Notes: generated by a model from the letters alone, not told the origin. Shown: positions 34,110 to 43,520, numbered from the stretch's first letter. The stretch is 64,000 bases of DNA from Lacrimispora defluvii (GCA_013036995.1 JAAOXG010000059.1:56924-120923); one strand, 5' to 3'. A program made the numbers and translations.

Positions 34110-35441
34110 GTGGAAACCCGTTTGATGAAAAAACAGATGACTGCTGCTTATCAGTATTCTTATGTAAGACTTGTATTAAATTTCTATACATTACTGGAGA
34201 CCGTTGCAGAAGAAGCACCCCGGACCCGGCAGATGACTGATTACTTAAAACGGTTAAACAGCCTGATCGGAGAATATATTTCCGGAAAGGAAGTAAACAA
34301 GGATCTGCTGTTGCTGAGGAAGGACATGACGCACGAAGTAGAGGTACTGACCTCCTATGCCGACTGTTTTCAGATTTTTGAGTATATTTTAAATCGCATG
34401 GAACGAAAGTTTATTTCTTCCGGCAAAACAAATGACGGAGACGAAGCATTTTTAAAGCGGCTGATGGGATTTATTACTGACACCTGTGACTCCGCTGTTA
34501 TGAACGGACGGATCAAACAGATTATCGGACAGCTCCCGGTCCGGCTGACAAAGCAGAAGTTTTACAGTCTTCTTATGGAGGGGCTTTCTGTTTATCTTGG
34601 TTCTCCAAGGGAGAATTTACGGGATATGATGTATACCCTCCGAACGGAATCCATGGTTTCTCTTCCAGAAGGCATGGAGGCTGGTCATAAGGATATTTAC
34701 GAAATTTTACAGCAGTTTAAGCGTATGGATTACCGGGATATGACCTTTGAAAGCTTCGAAGAAGCTTCTGCAAAATTGTCCTATGCAAGTCAGGTTCTAA
34801 CAGATGAGTCAGGTTTTTATGTAATGCTTCAGGATGTGATTAATGATTTATGTGTATTGATGTTTGCTAAGCAGGACGCTGTTATTGATGTCAGGGAAGA
34901 GGAATTTTACCGATCTGTAATAAGCAGCATTCAGGTGAAACTGGATCAGGAAGATTTTACTGTTGGAGAAGATGAATTTCTAGACCAGCTTACCCAGTTA
35001 GAAGGAAGACAGGAAGCTTACTACGAACGTTATTTAAAAGTAGAAGTTCTGAATGAAGAGTCTGCTAATGATGGGGACTATATTCGTTCCATGAATGTAG
35101 ACAGGCTTTTATCTGGAAGCAGCTTTGCTGAACTTATAATAGAAGAAGGCAGAGAGTCTCTTTCCGGGGAAGAAAGCGCAATCGTTGATAAGTCTTATTT
35201 AGATCAGCAGGCAGAGGCTTATATTCAGGAGCTGGAAGAACTTTTTGCAGATGCACCGAAGCCGGTGGTTCGTGCTGTCATGGCCAAGGTATTATCGGAT
35301 CTGCCTGTTTACTTTAATTCGATCGATGAAATCCAGGGATACGTAAGAGGCAGTCTTTCAAGCTGCTTAGATCGCGCTGAAAAAGAAACATGCATGGAAT
35401 TATTGGAAGAGCTGATGGATTATGAAAATAAGCTGGTATAA
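34110..35441 (+). CDS. Uncharacterised 443-residue protein
   Basis: I do not recognise this family. A GTG start at 34110 behind GAGAGGAG is chosen. The protein is acidic and appears wholly alpha-helical, with no signal peptide or membrane segment and no cofactor motif. Repeated Asp/Glu-rich helices occur, for example DQEDFTVGEDEFLDQLTQ. The C-terminal part (YIQELEELFADAPKPVVRAV) precedes a conserved-looking helix. It follows cinA by 22 bp and overlaps the next small gene by 20 bp, so it is probably cotranslated with it. Spacing suggests a cinA-linked unit ending at the 45-residue membrane protein. Confidence 0.75.
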   Translation: METRLMKKQMTAAYQYSYVRLVLNFYTLLETVAEEAPRTRQMTDYLKRLNSLIGEYISGKEVNKDLLLLRKDMTHEVEVLTSYADCFQIFEYILNRMERKFISSGKTNDGDEAFLKRLMGFITDTCDSAVMNGRIKQIIGQLPVRLTKQKFYSLLMEGLSVYLGSPRENLRDMMYTLRTESMVSLPEGMEAGHKDIYEILQQFKRMDYRDMTFESFEEASAKLSYASQVLTDESGFYVMLQDVINDLCVLMFAKQDAVIDVREEEFYRSVISSIQVKLDQEDFTVGEDEFLDQLTQLEGRQEAYYERYLKVEVLNEESANDGDYIRSMNVDRLLSGSSFAELIIEEGRESLSGEESAIVDKSYLDQQAEAYIQELEELFADAPKPVVRAVMAKVLSDLPVYFNSIDEIQGYVRGSLSSCLDRAEKETCMELLEELMDYENKLV

Positions 35442-35742
35442 CCGTTTATACGTCGGAGAGAAAGCGAAGAAGAAACGATACCGGATCATTCAGGGAATCA
35501 GGAAGGGGAAACCCGGTTTGGATATTTATGTGATTACACCTGCTTCAAATGGGAATAATATACTTGATATCTTTCCAGCTGCTGAAATAATATCTCCATT
35601 TTATAAGGAAAAAGAGTTCTTTATCCTTGGTATTGCTTCTGATTACTGGGAGGCAATGGAAGTGGCTGGACGTGTGATTCATGATTTATACCGGAAAACA
35701 GAAGGATTTAATCTGTCTGATTTTTTGAAAAGTGACCGGTAA
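35422..35742 (+). CDS. Uncharacterised 106-residue protein
   Basis: The small basic protein begins MKISWYNRLYVGEKAKKKRY and appears to be alternating strands and helices (GLDIYVITPASNGNNILDIF; FFILGIASDYWEAMEVAGRV). No family is recognised. It starts inside the end of the preceding unknown gene, with a GGAAGAG ribosome site in that gene's coding sequence, and is followed 14 bp later by a DUF2953 protein. Tight packing suggests a shared transcript. Confidence 0.75.
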   Translation: MKISWYNRLYVGEKAKKKRYRIIQGIRKGKPGLDIYVITPASNGNNILDIFPAAEIISPFYKEKEFFILGIASDYWEAMEVAGRVIHDLYRKTEGFNLSDFLKSDR

Positions 35743-35756
35743 GATGTGAGGTGTTC

Positions 35757-36668
35757 ATGCTTCATGTAATTTTATTTATTTTAAAGCTGTTAGGAATACT
35801 GCTCCTGATCCTTTTAGGACTTATTATTCTGGCAGTTCTTCTGGTGCTATTTGTACCGGTCCGTTACCGTGGAGAAGGATCTTATTTTGAAAAAGTGAAG
35901 GGAAATATGAAAATTTCCTGGCTGCTACATATCCTTTCTGTCACGGTTCGGTATGAAGAAGAAATTGTTATTGCGGTCCGCCTGTTTGGATTTCGAATTA
36001 TGAGACCAAAGAAAATGGAAGAAGAACTAAAAGAGGCAGAAGAAATCATGGTTCAGGCAATGGAAATAAAAGAGCCGGAGACCATAAAAGAAGCACGCCA
36101 TTTAGGTCAGGATGTTAAAAAAACTGTCCAGGGAGAACCTCTGTCCCGGGAGCCTGTACTGAAAGCGACCAGGCAGACAGAACAAACACAAACAGAGCAT
36201 ATTTCCTGGCTACAGAATTTTTATAATAAGATAAAAAAGAAATTAATCCATATTCTGGAAAAAATAAAGTACTTATACCGGAAATTTTGTGATACACTGA
36301 AAAACATGAAAGAGAAGAAAGATGAAATACAGGCTTTTCTTTCCAACAGCGAAAATCAGAAGACCGCAAAGCTGCTTTACAGACAGGTGAAACGTCTGAT
36401 TCGTCATATTTTCCCTGTAAAGGGGCATGGTAACGTGACATTTGGTTTTGAAGACCCGGCACTGACGGGACAGGCACTTATGGCAGCCAGTGTACTGTAT
36501 CCTTTCTTTCATAAATATTGGAATCTATATCCGGTTTTTGATGAATCTGTGTTTCACGCAGAAGGAACGTTTCAGGGAAGAATACGCCTGGGAACAGTTC
36601 TGATCATCGGCATACGGATGCTTCTTGATAAAAATTTCAGAGTTCTGTTAAAGAGATGGCTACGATAA
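35757..36668 (+). CDS. DUF2953 domain-containing membrane-anchored protein
   Basis: The 303-residue protein has one strong N-terminal transmembrane helix (LKLLGILLLILLGLIILAVL) followed by a basic loop (VPVRYRGEGSYFEKVKGNMK) typical of DUF2953. A Lys/Glu-rich linker then leads to a C-terminal domain with GHGNVTFGFEDPALTGQALM. In Clostridia and Bacillus this family sits beside GerW/YtfJ and is linked to sporulation by context. The start at 35757 is chosen for GAGGTG upstream; a GTG at 35751 is possible. The end overlaps or abuts gerW depending on that gene's start. Confidence 0.82.
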   Translation: MLHVILFILKLLGILLLILLGLIILAVLLVLFVPVRYRGEGSYFEKVKGNMKISWLLHILSVTVRYEEEIVIAVRLFGFRIMRPKKMEEELKEAEEIMVQAMEIKEPETIKEARHLGQDVKKTVQGEPLSREPVLKATRQTEQTQTEHISWLQNFYNKIKKKLIHILEKIKYLYRKFCDTLKNMKEKKDEIQAFLSNSENQKTAKLLYRQVKRLIRHIFPVKGHGNVTFGFEDPALTGQALMAASVLYPFFHKYWNLYPVFDESVFHAEGTFQGRIRLGTVLIIGIRMLLDKNFRVLLKRWLR

Positions 36669-36685
36669 AGGAGGAATTGGGATCA

Positions 36686-37096
36686 ATGGCAGATAATTAT
36701 TTTACGTCTACAGTAGAGGCATTATTTAAAGGTATGGATGCCTTTGTAGCGACAAAAACAGTTGTAGGAGATGCGGTTAAGGTGGATGATACCATTATAC
36801 TGCCTTTGGTGGATGTGACCTGTGGAATGGCTGCCGGATCCTTTTCGGAAAATGCCAAGGAAAAGGGTGCCGGAGGTATGCATGCGAAGATGAGCCCAAG
36901 CGCCATACTGATTATACAAAACGGTGTGACAAAGCTGGTCAACATTAAGCAGCAGGATGCAGTGACAAAGATTCTTGACATGGTTCCGGATTTTGTTAAT
37001 AAGTTTACATCAGGAAACAAAGATGTATCACCGGAAGCGATTAAAATGGCAGAAGAGATGGCTGTGGCAGCAGAGAAAGAAAAAGCAGAAGAATAA
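36686..37096 (+). CDS. gerW: GerW family sporulation protein (YtfJ)
   Basis: The product is 136 residues from the ATG at 36686, chosen because AAAGGAGG lies upstream; an earlier in-frame ATG at 36656 lies inside the DUF2953 gene. The family pattern is visible: VEALFKGMDAFVATKTVVGD, then TIILPLVDVTCGMAAGSF and GGMHAKMSPSAILIIQNG. GerW/YtfJ is a forespore protein needed for normal germination in Bacillus. Neighbours (DUF2953 before it) match the usual pairing, supporting a spore-forming host. Confidence 0.9.
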   Translation: MADNYFTSTVEALFKGMDAFVATKTVVGDAVKVDDTIILPLVDVTCGMAAGSFSENAKEKGAGGMHAKMSPSAILIIQNGVTKLVNIKQQDAVTKILDMVPDFVNKFTSGNKDVSPEAIKMAEEMAVAAEKEKAEE

Positions 37097-37150
37097 GAAA
37101 GGGATAAGCCGCATAGGATATTATATAGCCTGAATGGATTGAGGGATGAT

Positions 37151-37288
37151 ATGAGAAGAGTATGTGGACTTATGCTGTTCTGTTTTGGAGCAGGTATGGC
37201 AATCCTACTGTTTATCCCGGCGACGATCGTTACAATTCTGTTTATAATTGGATGCCTGGTACTGGGATATAATCTGTTTTGCTACTGA
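37151..37288 (+). CDS. Small membrane protein (45 residues)
   Basis: The short gene starts at the ATG at 37151 behind GAGGGATGAT. The product begins MRRVCGLMLFCFGAGMAILL and contains two hydrophobic segments with almost no soluble part. It lies 54 bp after gerW in the same direction and before a hairpin, so it is probably the last gene of that unit. Similar tiny membrane proteins next to gerW exist in related Clostridia as far as I recall, but no function is known. Confidence 0.65.
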   Translation: MRRVCGLMLFCFGAGMAILLFIPATIVTILFIIGCLVLGYNLFCY

Positions 37289-37310
37289 AAGCAAAAACTG
37301 TTGCTATCAT

Positions 37311-37339
37311 TGAGACCCGATAGAATTAACCGGGTCTCA
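37311..37339. other. Hairpin without U-run after the gerW unit
   Basis: A perfect 9 bp stem TGAGACCCG/CGGGTCTCA (37311-37319, 37331-37339) has an 11-nt loop. No T-run follows on either strand. It probably ends or stabilises the gerW transcript. Confidence 0.5.
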
Positions 37340-37346
37340 TAATTAT

Positions 37347-37381
37347 AAAAAAAATACTCCTGACTGATATCAGCCAGGAGT
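37347..37381 (-). terminator. Intrinsic terminator of rpmB (minus strand)
   Basis: On the minus strand ACTCCTG-G-CTGATATCAG-T-CAGGAGT (37381-37356) is a near-perfect hairpin followed by ATTTTTTTT. It lies 10 bp after the rpmB stop. Confidence 0.88.
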
Positions 37382-37390
37382 TTCCTACGA

Positions 37391-37576
37391 TTAAGCTCTT
37401 TCAACTAATCCGGATCTTAAACAGGAAGTACATACGTACATCTTCTTAGCGCCGCCTGTTACTTTAACTTTAACGGACTTTACATTTGCTTTCCACATCT
37501 TGTTGGATCTTCTATGGGAATGGCTCACTGCGTTGCCAAAGTGAGCAGCCTTTTCACAAATTGCACATTTAGCCAT
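37391..37576 (-). CDS. rpmB: Ribosomal protein bL28
   Basis: The 61-residue basic protein begins MAKCAICEKAAHFGNAVSHS and continues RRSNKMWKANVKSVKVKV, standard for bL28. It has cysteines in CAIC and near the end (YVCTSC), the zinc-binding form. AAGGAGGTG precedes the start on the minus strand. It is transcribed alone and divergently from yloU, the classical rpmB/yloU arrangement in Firmicutes. Confidence 0.96.
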   Translation of the reverse strand: MAKCAICEKAAHFGNAVSHSHRRSNKMWKANVKSVKVKVTGGAKKMYVCTSCLRSGLVERA

Positions 37577-37746
37577 GATTGCACCTCCTTAAAAGTAACT
37601 TGGATTTTTTATTAGGTTGAAAAATCCACAACAAGTGTATGATAACAGAAATTACAGCGATTTGCAAGCTAAAAATAAAAATTTGTTTCTTTTTTTGGAA
37701 AAATCATGTATAATCATTACAGACAGAAAGAACGGAGGTAGAGACT

Positions 37747-38103
37747 ATGAAGGGTTATATTAATAATAAACTGGGCGAGATCCAGGTAAGCCCTGATGTT
37801 ATCGCTATGTACGCCGGAACCACAGCAGTTGAGTGCTTCGGTATTGTCGGTATGGCGGCTGTCAGCATGAAAGACGGACTCGTTAAGTTATTAAAGCGGG
37901 AAGGACTGACACATGGAATTAATGTGATAATTCAGGACAACCATATCACTATTGATTTTCATGTAATCGTAGCATATGGAATCAGCATTTCTGCAGTAGC
38001 CGATAATCTGATTGAAAATGTAAAATACAAAGTAGAAGAATTCACCGGTATGACGGTAGATAAGATTAACATCTTTGTCGAAGGCGTAAGAGTGATTGAT
38101 TAA
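37747..38103 (+). CDS. yloU: Asp23/Gls24 family envelope stress protein (YloU)
   Basis: The 118-residue protein begins MKGYINNKLGEIQVSPDVIA and has the DUF322 pattern (VVGMAAVSMKDGLVKLL-like block and HVIVAYGISISAVADNLIENV). It pairs with the downstream DAK2 protein in nearly all Firmicutes. A TATAAT -10 lies at about 37711, preceded by T-rich sequence. GAACGGAGG precedes the start. Exact function is unknown; cell-envelope association is known for relatives. Confidence 0.92.
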   Translation: MKGYINNKLGEIQVSPDVIAMYAGTTAVECFGIVGMAAVSMKDGLVKLLKREGLTHGINVIIQDNHITIDFHVIVAYGISISAVADNLIENVKYKVEEFTGMTVDKINIFVEGVRVID

Positions 38104-38117
38104 GGAGGAAACTACCT

Positions 38118-39788
38118 GTGGGTATGAAGTATATAGACGCAAAGATGCTGCAGAAAGCATTTTTAGCAGGTGCAAAAGGACTGGAAGCCAAAAAGGACTG
38201 GATTAATGAATTGAATGTATTTCCAGTTCCAGATGGAGATACCGGAACAAACATGACGATGACCATCATGTCAGCGGCAAAAGAAGTGGCTGCCATAGAG
38301 AATCCAACTATGGAATCTTTGGCAAAAGCAATTTCTTCCGGTTCTTTAAGAGGCGCAAGAGGAAACTCCGGCGTTATCTTATCCCAGTTATTCCGAGGAT
38401 TTACAAAAGAGATCGCAAGCGCTGACCAGGTAACCGTTACTATTTTGGCTAATTCCTTTGTGAGAGCCACAGAGACAGCTTATAAGGCAGTCATGAAACC
38501 CAAAGAGGGAACCATTCTGACAGTAGCAAGAGGCATGGCAGAAAAAGCGGCTGAGCTTGTAACTGAAACAGAAGACATTCTTGAATTTTGCAGTCAGGTT
38601 ATAGAACAGGGCGATTACGTATTAAGCCAGACTCCGGAGATGCTTCCGGTATTAAAGCAGGCAGGTGTTGTGGATTCCGGCGGTCAGGGTCTGATGCAGG
38701 TGGTGAAAGGTGCTTTTAACTTCCTCTCAGGGAAAGAAGTTGACTTAACTGTAGAAACCGCAGTACGTGTGGAGCCGGTTGTCTCCATGGAAGGAAGCAC
38801 ACTGAAAGAAGCTGATATTAAATTTGGCTACTGCACAGAATTTATTGTTAATTTAGAAAAGCCTTATAACGATAAAACAGAGCAGGAATTCAAAGGATAT
38901 TTAGAATCCATTGGAGATTCCCTTGTAGTTGTGTCCGATGATGATATTGTAAAGGTTCATGTTCATACCAACGATCCTGGACTTGCCATTCAAAGGGCGC
39001 TTACCCTTGGCTCTCTGTCCCGCATGAAGATTGATAATATGAGGGAAGAGCATCAGGAAAGACTGATTAAAGAATCAGAAAAGCTGGCAGCACAGCAGAA
39101 GGCAGAAGGGAAGAAATCAGAGCCAAGAAAGGCTTATGGCTTTATCTCTGTATCAGCAGGTGAGGGGCTTGATGAGATCTTTAGCGGTATTGGAGCGGAT
39201 TATTTAATTCAGGGCGGTCAGACCATGAACCCCAGTACTGAGGACATGTTAAATGCCATTGACCGGGTAAATGCAGATACAATCTACATTCTGCCGAATA
39301 ACAAAAACATTATTCTGGCTGCAGAACAGGCCAGAAGTCTGGTAGAGGATAAGAAAGTAATCGTCATACCTTCCAAGACAATTCCACAGGGTATTACTGC
39401 AATTATTAACTTTGCACCTGATTTATCTCCTGAGGAAAATGAAATAAATATGACGGAAGAGATGAGCCGTGTAAAGACAGGACAGATTACTTATGCAGTA
39501 CGTAATACCACCATCGATGATATCGAAATTAAAGAAGGCGATATCATGGCTCTGGGAGACCATGGCATTCTTGCTGTGGGGGAAGAGATTGAAGCAACTG
39601 CACTGAAATCACTGGAAGCTATGGTAGAAGAAGAATCAGAACTGATTACCATTTATTATGGTAAGGATGTGAGTGAAGAGGATGCCGCAGCACTGAAGGA
39701 GAAAACAGAAGAACAATTTTCAAACTGTGAAGTGGAGCTTCACTGCGGTAGTCAGCCGATTTATTATTATCTGATTTCCGTGGAATAA
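38118..39788 (+). CDS. fakA: DAK2-domain fatty acid kinase FakA-like protein (YloV)
   Basis: The 556-residue protein starts at the GTG at 38118 behind AAGGAGG. It shows the DAK2/DhaL ATP-binding signature (NELNVFPVPDGDTGTNMTMT near residue 30; SGSLRGARGNSGVILSQLFRG near 74) and C-terminal DegV-like and effector domains. FakA phosphorylates fatty acids held by FakB, feeding PlsX/PlsY. No fakB is adjacent; plsX is in the same window at 15.6 kb. It ends at a strong terminator and forms a two-gene unit with yloU. Confidence 0.93.
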   Translation: MGMKYIDAKMLQKAFLAGAKGLEAKKDWINELNVFPVPDGDTGTNMTMTIMSAAKEVAAIENPTMESLAKAISSGSLRGARGNSGVILSQLFRGFTKEIASADQVTVTILANSFVRATETAYKAVMKPKEGTILTVARGMAEKAAELVTETEDILEFCSQVIEQGDYVLSQTPEMLPVLKQAGVVDSGGQGLMQVVKGAFNFLSGKEVDLTVETAVRVEPVVSMEGSTLKEADIKFGYCTEFIVNLEKPYNDKTEQEFKGYLESIGDSLVVVSDDDIVKVHVHTNDPGLAIQRALTLGSLSRMKIDNMREEHQERLIKESEKLAAQQKAEGKKSEPRKAYGFISVSAGEGLDEIFSGIGADYLIQGGQTMNPSTEDMLNAIDRVNADTIYILPNNKNIILAAEQARSLVEDKKVIVIPSKTIPQGITAIINFAPDLSPEENEINMTEEMSRVKTGQITYAVRNTTIDDIEIKEGDIMALGDHGILAVGEEIEATALKSLEAMVEEESELITIYYGKDVSEEDAAALKEKTEEQFSNCEVELHCGSQPIYYYLISVE

Positions 39789-39812
39789 AAAGGAGTCGAA
39801 GCTGTATGATTC

Positions 39813-39846
39813 CGGGCAGACGTGACTCTCGTCTGCCCGTTTTTTT
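39813..39846 (+). terminator. Intrinsic terminator after fakA
   Basis: A perfect 9 bp stem CGGGCAGAC/GTCTGCCCG (39813-39821, 39831-39839) is followed by TTTTTTT. Confidence 0.95.
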
Positions 39847-39886
39847 AATATTCGGAAAAACAAAATGAAAGGAGGCGGGTGAACGG

Positions 39887-41938
39887 ATGAACCAAAAATC
39901 CATTGAATCCCTGAAAGGTATTGGAGAAAAAACCGGGAAACTGTTTCAAAAGATTGGAGTGGACACAATAGAAGATCTTCTGGAATATTATCCAAGGGCA
40001 TATGATACGTATGAGGACCCCTCACCAATTGCTGAAATCAAACCGGACAGCGTTATGACCGTGGCCGGGATGCTTGAAAGAACACCGGATGTAAAACGAT
40101 ACAGTCGTGTACAGGTTGTTACAGCTGTTTTAAGAGATGGATCTGGCACCATGCAGCTGATCTGGTACAATATGCCTTATCTGCATGCTACGTTAAAGGC
40201 TGGAATGCGGGCAGTTTTTCGCGGAAAAATTATTAAGAAAAGCGGCCGTCTCATCATGGAGCAGCCTGAAGTTTATACTGCAGAGGCTTATGGAGAGATC
40301 ATTCATTCCATGCAGCCTGTTTACGGTCAGACGAAGGGCTTAAGTAATAAGACCATTGTCCGGGCACAAAAACAGGCACTCAGTGCCCGTCTTATAATCA
40401 GGGATTATCTGCCTGCCGATCTGCGAAGGAAGCACGAACTGGCAGAATATAATTTTGCCATTGAACATATTCATTTTCCGTCAGACAGGAAGGAACTTTT
40501 GTTTGCCAGAAAAAGACTGGTCTTTGATGAGTTCTTTCTTTTCCTAATGGCTGTCAGACGTTTAAAGGACAAAAGAGAGAATAAAACCAGCCCGTTTGCA
40601 ATCCAGTTATCGGATGAAGTGAAAACATTTCAGGAAAGCTTGCCCTATTCTTTGACAGCTGCCCAGCAAAAAGTACTTGATGAGGTTTATGCTGATATGA
40701 CAGGCGGTCTGGTTATGAACCGGCTGGTACAGGGAGATGTTGGATCGGGAAAAACAATTATAGCCATACTGGCATTGCTTCAGGCAGCCTGTAACGGTTA
40801 TCAGGGAGCTCTCATGGTACCCACGGAGGTTCTTGCCAGGCAGCATTATGAATCCATGAATGAGCTGTTCCTAAAATACCAGATTAATAAGGTGCCGGTT
40901 CTTGTTACCGGATCCATGACTGCTAAGGAAAAAAGAATTGCTTATGAGAAAATAGCAAACCATGAGGCAGACATTATAATTGGAACCCATGCACTGATTC
41001 AGGATAAGGTTATTTATGATAAGCTTGCTCTGGTAATTACAGATGAGCAGCACCGCTTCGGCGTAGGGCAAAGAGAACTGTTGGGGAAGAAAGGAGAAGA
41101 ACCGCATGTCATGGTAATGAGTGCGACTCCCATTCCAAGAACCCTGGCCATCATTATTTATGGAGATCTGGATATTTCCGTAATCGATGAACTTCCTGCC
41201 AACCGGCTCCCGATTAAAAATTGTGTGGTGGATACCGGATACCGGAAGAAGGCTTATGATTTTATTAAAAAAGAAGTTGCAGCCGGACGTCAGGCTTACG
41301 TGATCTGTCCTATGGTGGAAGCAAGCGAGATGATCGAAGCGGAAAATGTGGTGGATTATACTGCTGCGTTAAAAGAAACACTTCCAGGAATGAGTATTGA
41401 ATATCTTCATGGCAAAATGAAAGCAAAAGAAAAGAACAGCATTATGGAACGGTTTGCTTCTGGGGAAGTTTCTGTTCTTGTTTCCACCACTGTTGTCGAA
41501 GTTGGAGTTAACGTACCAAATGCTACCGTAATGATGATAGAAAATGCGGAGCGATTTGGTCTCGCACAGCTTCATCAGCTAAGAGGCCGGGTGGGGCGCG
41601 GCAAATATCAGTCCTATTGTATTTTAGTAAATGGCTCGGATCAGGATGGCACAAAGGAACGGCTGGATATCTTAAACAAGTCTAATGATGGATTTTTTAT
41701 TGCCTCGGAAGATTTAAAGTTAAGGGGACCTGGTGATATATTTGGTATCCGTCAAAGTGGAGAGATGGAATTTAAATTAGGCGATATTTTTACCGATGCC
41801 AATTTGCTAAAGACGGTATCAGAGGAAGTAAAACACATTTTTTCAGAAGATCCTGATCTGGAAAAAGAGGAGAATACCGAACTGAGCAGAAAGCTTAGTG
41901 AATATCTGGAAAAAAGTTATGACAGGCTGAATTTGTAA
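39887..41938 (+). CDS. recG: ATP-dependent DNA helicase RecG
   Basis: The 683-residue protein has the N-terminal wedge/OB domain (TVAGMLERTPDVKRYSRVQV) and helicase motifs. These are motif I QGDVGSGKTIIA near residue 283, motif II DEQHRFG near 387, motif III MSATPIPRTLA near 410 and motif VI QLRGRVGRGKYQSYC near 563. RecG remodels stalled forks and Holliday junctions. It follows the fakA terminator; AAAGGAGGCGGG lies upstream of the ATG. The yloU-fakA-recG order, with rsmD and coaD nearby, is typical of Firmicutes. Confidence 0.97.
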   Translation: MNQKSIESLKGIGEKTGKLFQKIGVDTIEDLLEYYPRAYDTYEDPSPIAEIKPDSVMTVAGMLERTPDVKRYSRVQVVTAVLRDGSGTMQLIWYNMPYLHATLKAGMRAVFRGKIIKKSGRLIMEQPEVYTAEAYGEIIHSMQPVYGQTKGLSNKTIVRAQKQALSARLIIRDYLPADLRRKHELAEYNFAIEHIHFPSDRKELLFARKRLVFDEFFLFLMAVRRLKDKRENKTSPFAIQLSDEVKTFQESLPYSLTAAQQKVLDEVYADMTGGLVMNRLVQGDVGSGKTIIAILALLQAACNGYQGALMVPTEVLARQHYESMNELFLKYQINKVPVLVTGSMTAKEKRIAYEKIANHEADIIIGTHALIQDKVIYDKLALVITDEQHRFGVGQRELLGKKGEEPHVMVMSATPIPRTLAIIIYGDLDISVIDELPANRLPIKNCVVDTGYRKKAYDFIKKEVAAGRQAYVICPMVEASEMIEAENVVDYTAALKETLPGMSIEYLHGKMKAKEKNSIMERFASGEVSVLVSTTVVEVGVNVPNATVMMIENAERFGLAQLHQLRGRVGRGKYQSYCILVNGSDQDGTKERLDILNKSNDGFFIASEDLKLRGPGDIFGIRQSGEMEFKLGDIFTDANLLKTVSEEVKHIFSEDPDLEKEENTELSRKLSEYLEKSYDRLNL

Positions 41939-41974
41939 TTGATGAAATCAAACTATTAATCAGGAGGCAGAAGT

Positions 41975-42628
41975 ATGAACAGAGAAGCGTTAAAGGCAGA
42001 TGCTAAAAATGCCATGAAACAGGCATTAATAAGCCCATATCTGGTTACTGTAATTATGGGTATCATTCTTACAGTATTATCAGTTATTCAGATGTTTCTG
42101 GATAAATGGCAGAAAATACTGGAAAGCAGTCACGCAGGAGCCGATCAGTGGCGGTCTTATATCCTGTTTAGTATTGTTTTCTTAATTGTATATTTAATTA
42201 TTAATACATTGTTGGAATTCGGTTATCAGTCTTTCTGCTTAAAAGTGTCAAAACGTGACGAATCCATGTCTTATGGTGATTTGTTTTCCAGTGCTTCCTA
42301 TTTTTTAAAAGCATTTGGTCTTTATTTTATGATAGGATTATTTGTTACTCTTTGGTCTCTTCTGCTTATCATACCAGGTATCATAGCATCATTAAGATAT
42401 TCTCAGGCAATCTTTATTATGGTAGAAAATCCGGAAAAAGGTATTTTCCAGTGCATTGAAGAGAGCAAAGATATGATGGACGGGCGATTATGGGAATATT
42501 TTGTTTTGGAATTGTCCTTTATCCTGTGGCATCTGCTGGCACTTGTCACCTGCACTCTTGCTTATATTTATGTATATCCCTACATAACTGTGACCCTGGC
42601 AAATTACTATAATGAAATAAAAGAATAA
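41975..42628 (+). CDS. DUF975 family membrane protein
   Basis: The 217-residue protein begins MNREALKADAKNAMKQALIS, typical of DUF975, and has about five hydrophobic segments. The family motif LLLIIPGIIASLRYSQAIFI, then ENPEKGIFQCIEESKDMMDG, is present near residue 130. No biochemical function is established for the family. AGGAGGC precedes the ATG. It lies between recG and udk with modest gaps. Confidence 0.88.
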   Translation: MNREALKADAKNAMKQALISPYLVTVIMGIILTVLSVIQMFLDKWQKILESSHAGADQWRSYILFSIVFLIVYLIINTLLEFGYQSFCLKVSKRDESMSYGDLFSSASYFLKAFGLYFMIGLFVTLWSLLLIIPGIIASLRYSQAIFIMVENPEKGIFQCIEESKDMMDGRLWEYFVLELSFILWHLLALVTCTLAYIYVYPYITVTLANYYNEIKE

Positions 42629-42725
42629 GAACAGATACAGAGAGAAAAACCATTGAATTCATCCAGTCTTTCTGATAAAATAATTTTTGTGTGTACAGAA
42701 CCAGATTAGTGGAGGATTGCGGAAG

Positions 42726-43340
42726 ATGAATTGTGTTATAATAGGAATTGCCGGAGGGACCGGTTCAGGAAAGTCAACATTTACCAACCGGTTGAAAGAT
42801 GCATTTTGTGATAATATAGCAGTTCTTTACCATGATAATTATTATAAGCGGCAGGATGGGGTTCCTTTTGAAGAAAGAAAAAAGATGAATTACGATCATC
42901 CGGAAGCTTTTGAGACAGAACTTTTGCTCAATCAGCTGGCTGCACTGCGAAACGGAGAGTCAGTGGAGTGTCCGATTTATGATTATTCCAAACACAATCG
43001 TTCTGACAAGTTCGTTAAAGTAGAGCCTAAAAAGGTTATTTTAGTCGAAGGAATATTAGTTTTTGCTGATGAGCGCTTAAGAGATATGTTTGATATTAAG
43101 ATTTTTGTTGAGGCGGATGCAGACGAGAGGATTCTACGCCGGGTAATCCGTGATGTAAAAGACAGGGGCAGAGATATTGAAGGAGTTGTGGAGCAGTATT
43201 TAACCACGGTAAAGCCCATGCATTATCTTTATGTTGAGCCAACAAAGCCTTTGGCTGACGTAATTATTAACAGCGGCATGAATGAAGTGGCCTTCCAGCT
43301 GGTCAAAACAAATATAGAAAAGATACTAAACCAGGGCTGA
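42726..43340 (+). CDS. udk: Uridine kinase
   Basis: The 204-residue P-loop kinase starts at the ATG at 42726 behind GGAGGATTGCGG. It shows GIAGGTGSGKSTFTNRL near residue 7, YHDNYYKRQDGVPFEER near 38, PIYDYSKHNR near 85 and the RDVKDRGRDIEGVVEQY lid block near 140. It phosphorylates uridine and cytidine in pyrimidine salvage. It is the usual length for the family. Confidence 0.95.
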   Translation: MNCVIIGIAGGTGSGKSTFTNRLKDAFCDNIAVLYHDNYYKRQDGVPFEERKKMNYDHPEAFETELLLNQLAALRNGESVECPIYDYSKHNRSDKFVKVEPKKVILVEGILVFADERLRDMFDIKIFVEADADERILRRVIRDVKDRGRDIEGVVEQYLTTVKPMHYLYVEPTKPLADVIINSGMNEVAFQLVKTNIEKILNQG

Positions 43341-43439
43341 TTTACTCTGCAGCATTAGAATTAACATGAAGTGGTTCATTTTTTTCCTGAAAATAACATT
43401 TTACGAAAAACCTTCTAGTGTATTTCACCTTATTAAAGC

Positions 43440-43446
43440 CATAATA
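43440..43446 (+). promoter_or_regulatory. Possible sporulation (sigma-G-like) -10 element before the SASP gene
   Basis: CATAATA at 43440-43446 resembles the sigma-G -10 consensus CATnnTA, about 75 bp before the gene. The -35 candidate (GTATT at 43420) is spaced too closely, so support is weak. Confidence 0.3.
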
Positions 43447-43520
43447 GGAGTGTAGCACAAAACACACCATGAAAAAAGATTTACGAACATGGTGAATAGA
43501 TGAAAAGGAGGCATTTAATT

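Noticed and set aside
43417..43446. Firm sigma-G promoter for the SASP gene
   Set aside because: The -10 is good but no -35 has the right spacing; recorded only as a weak candidate.
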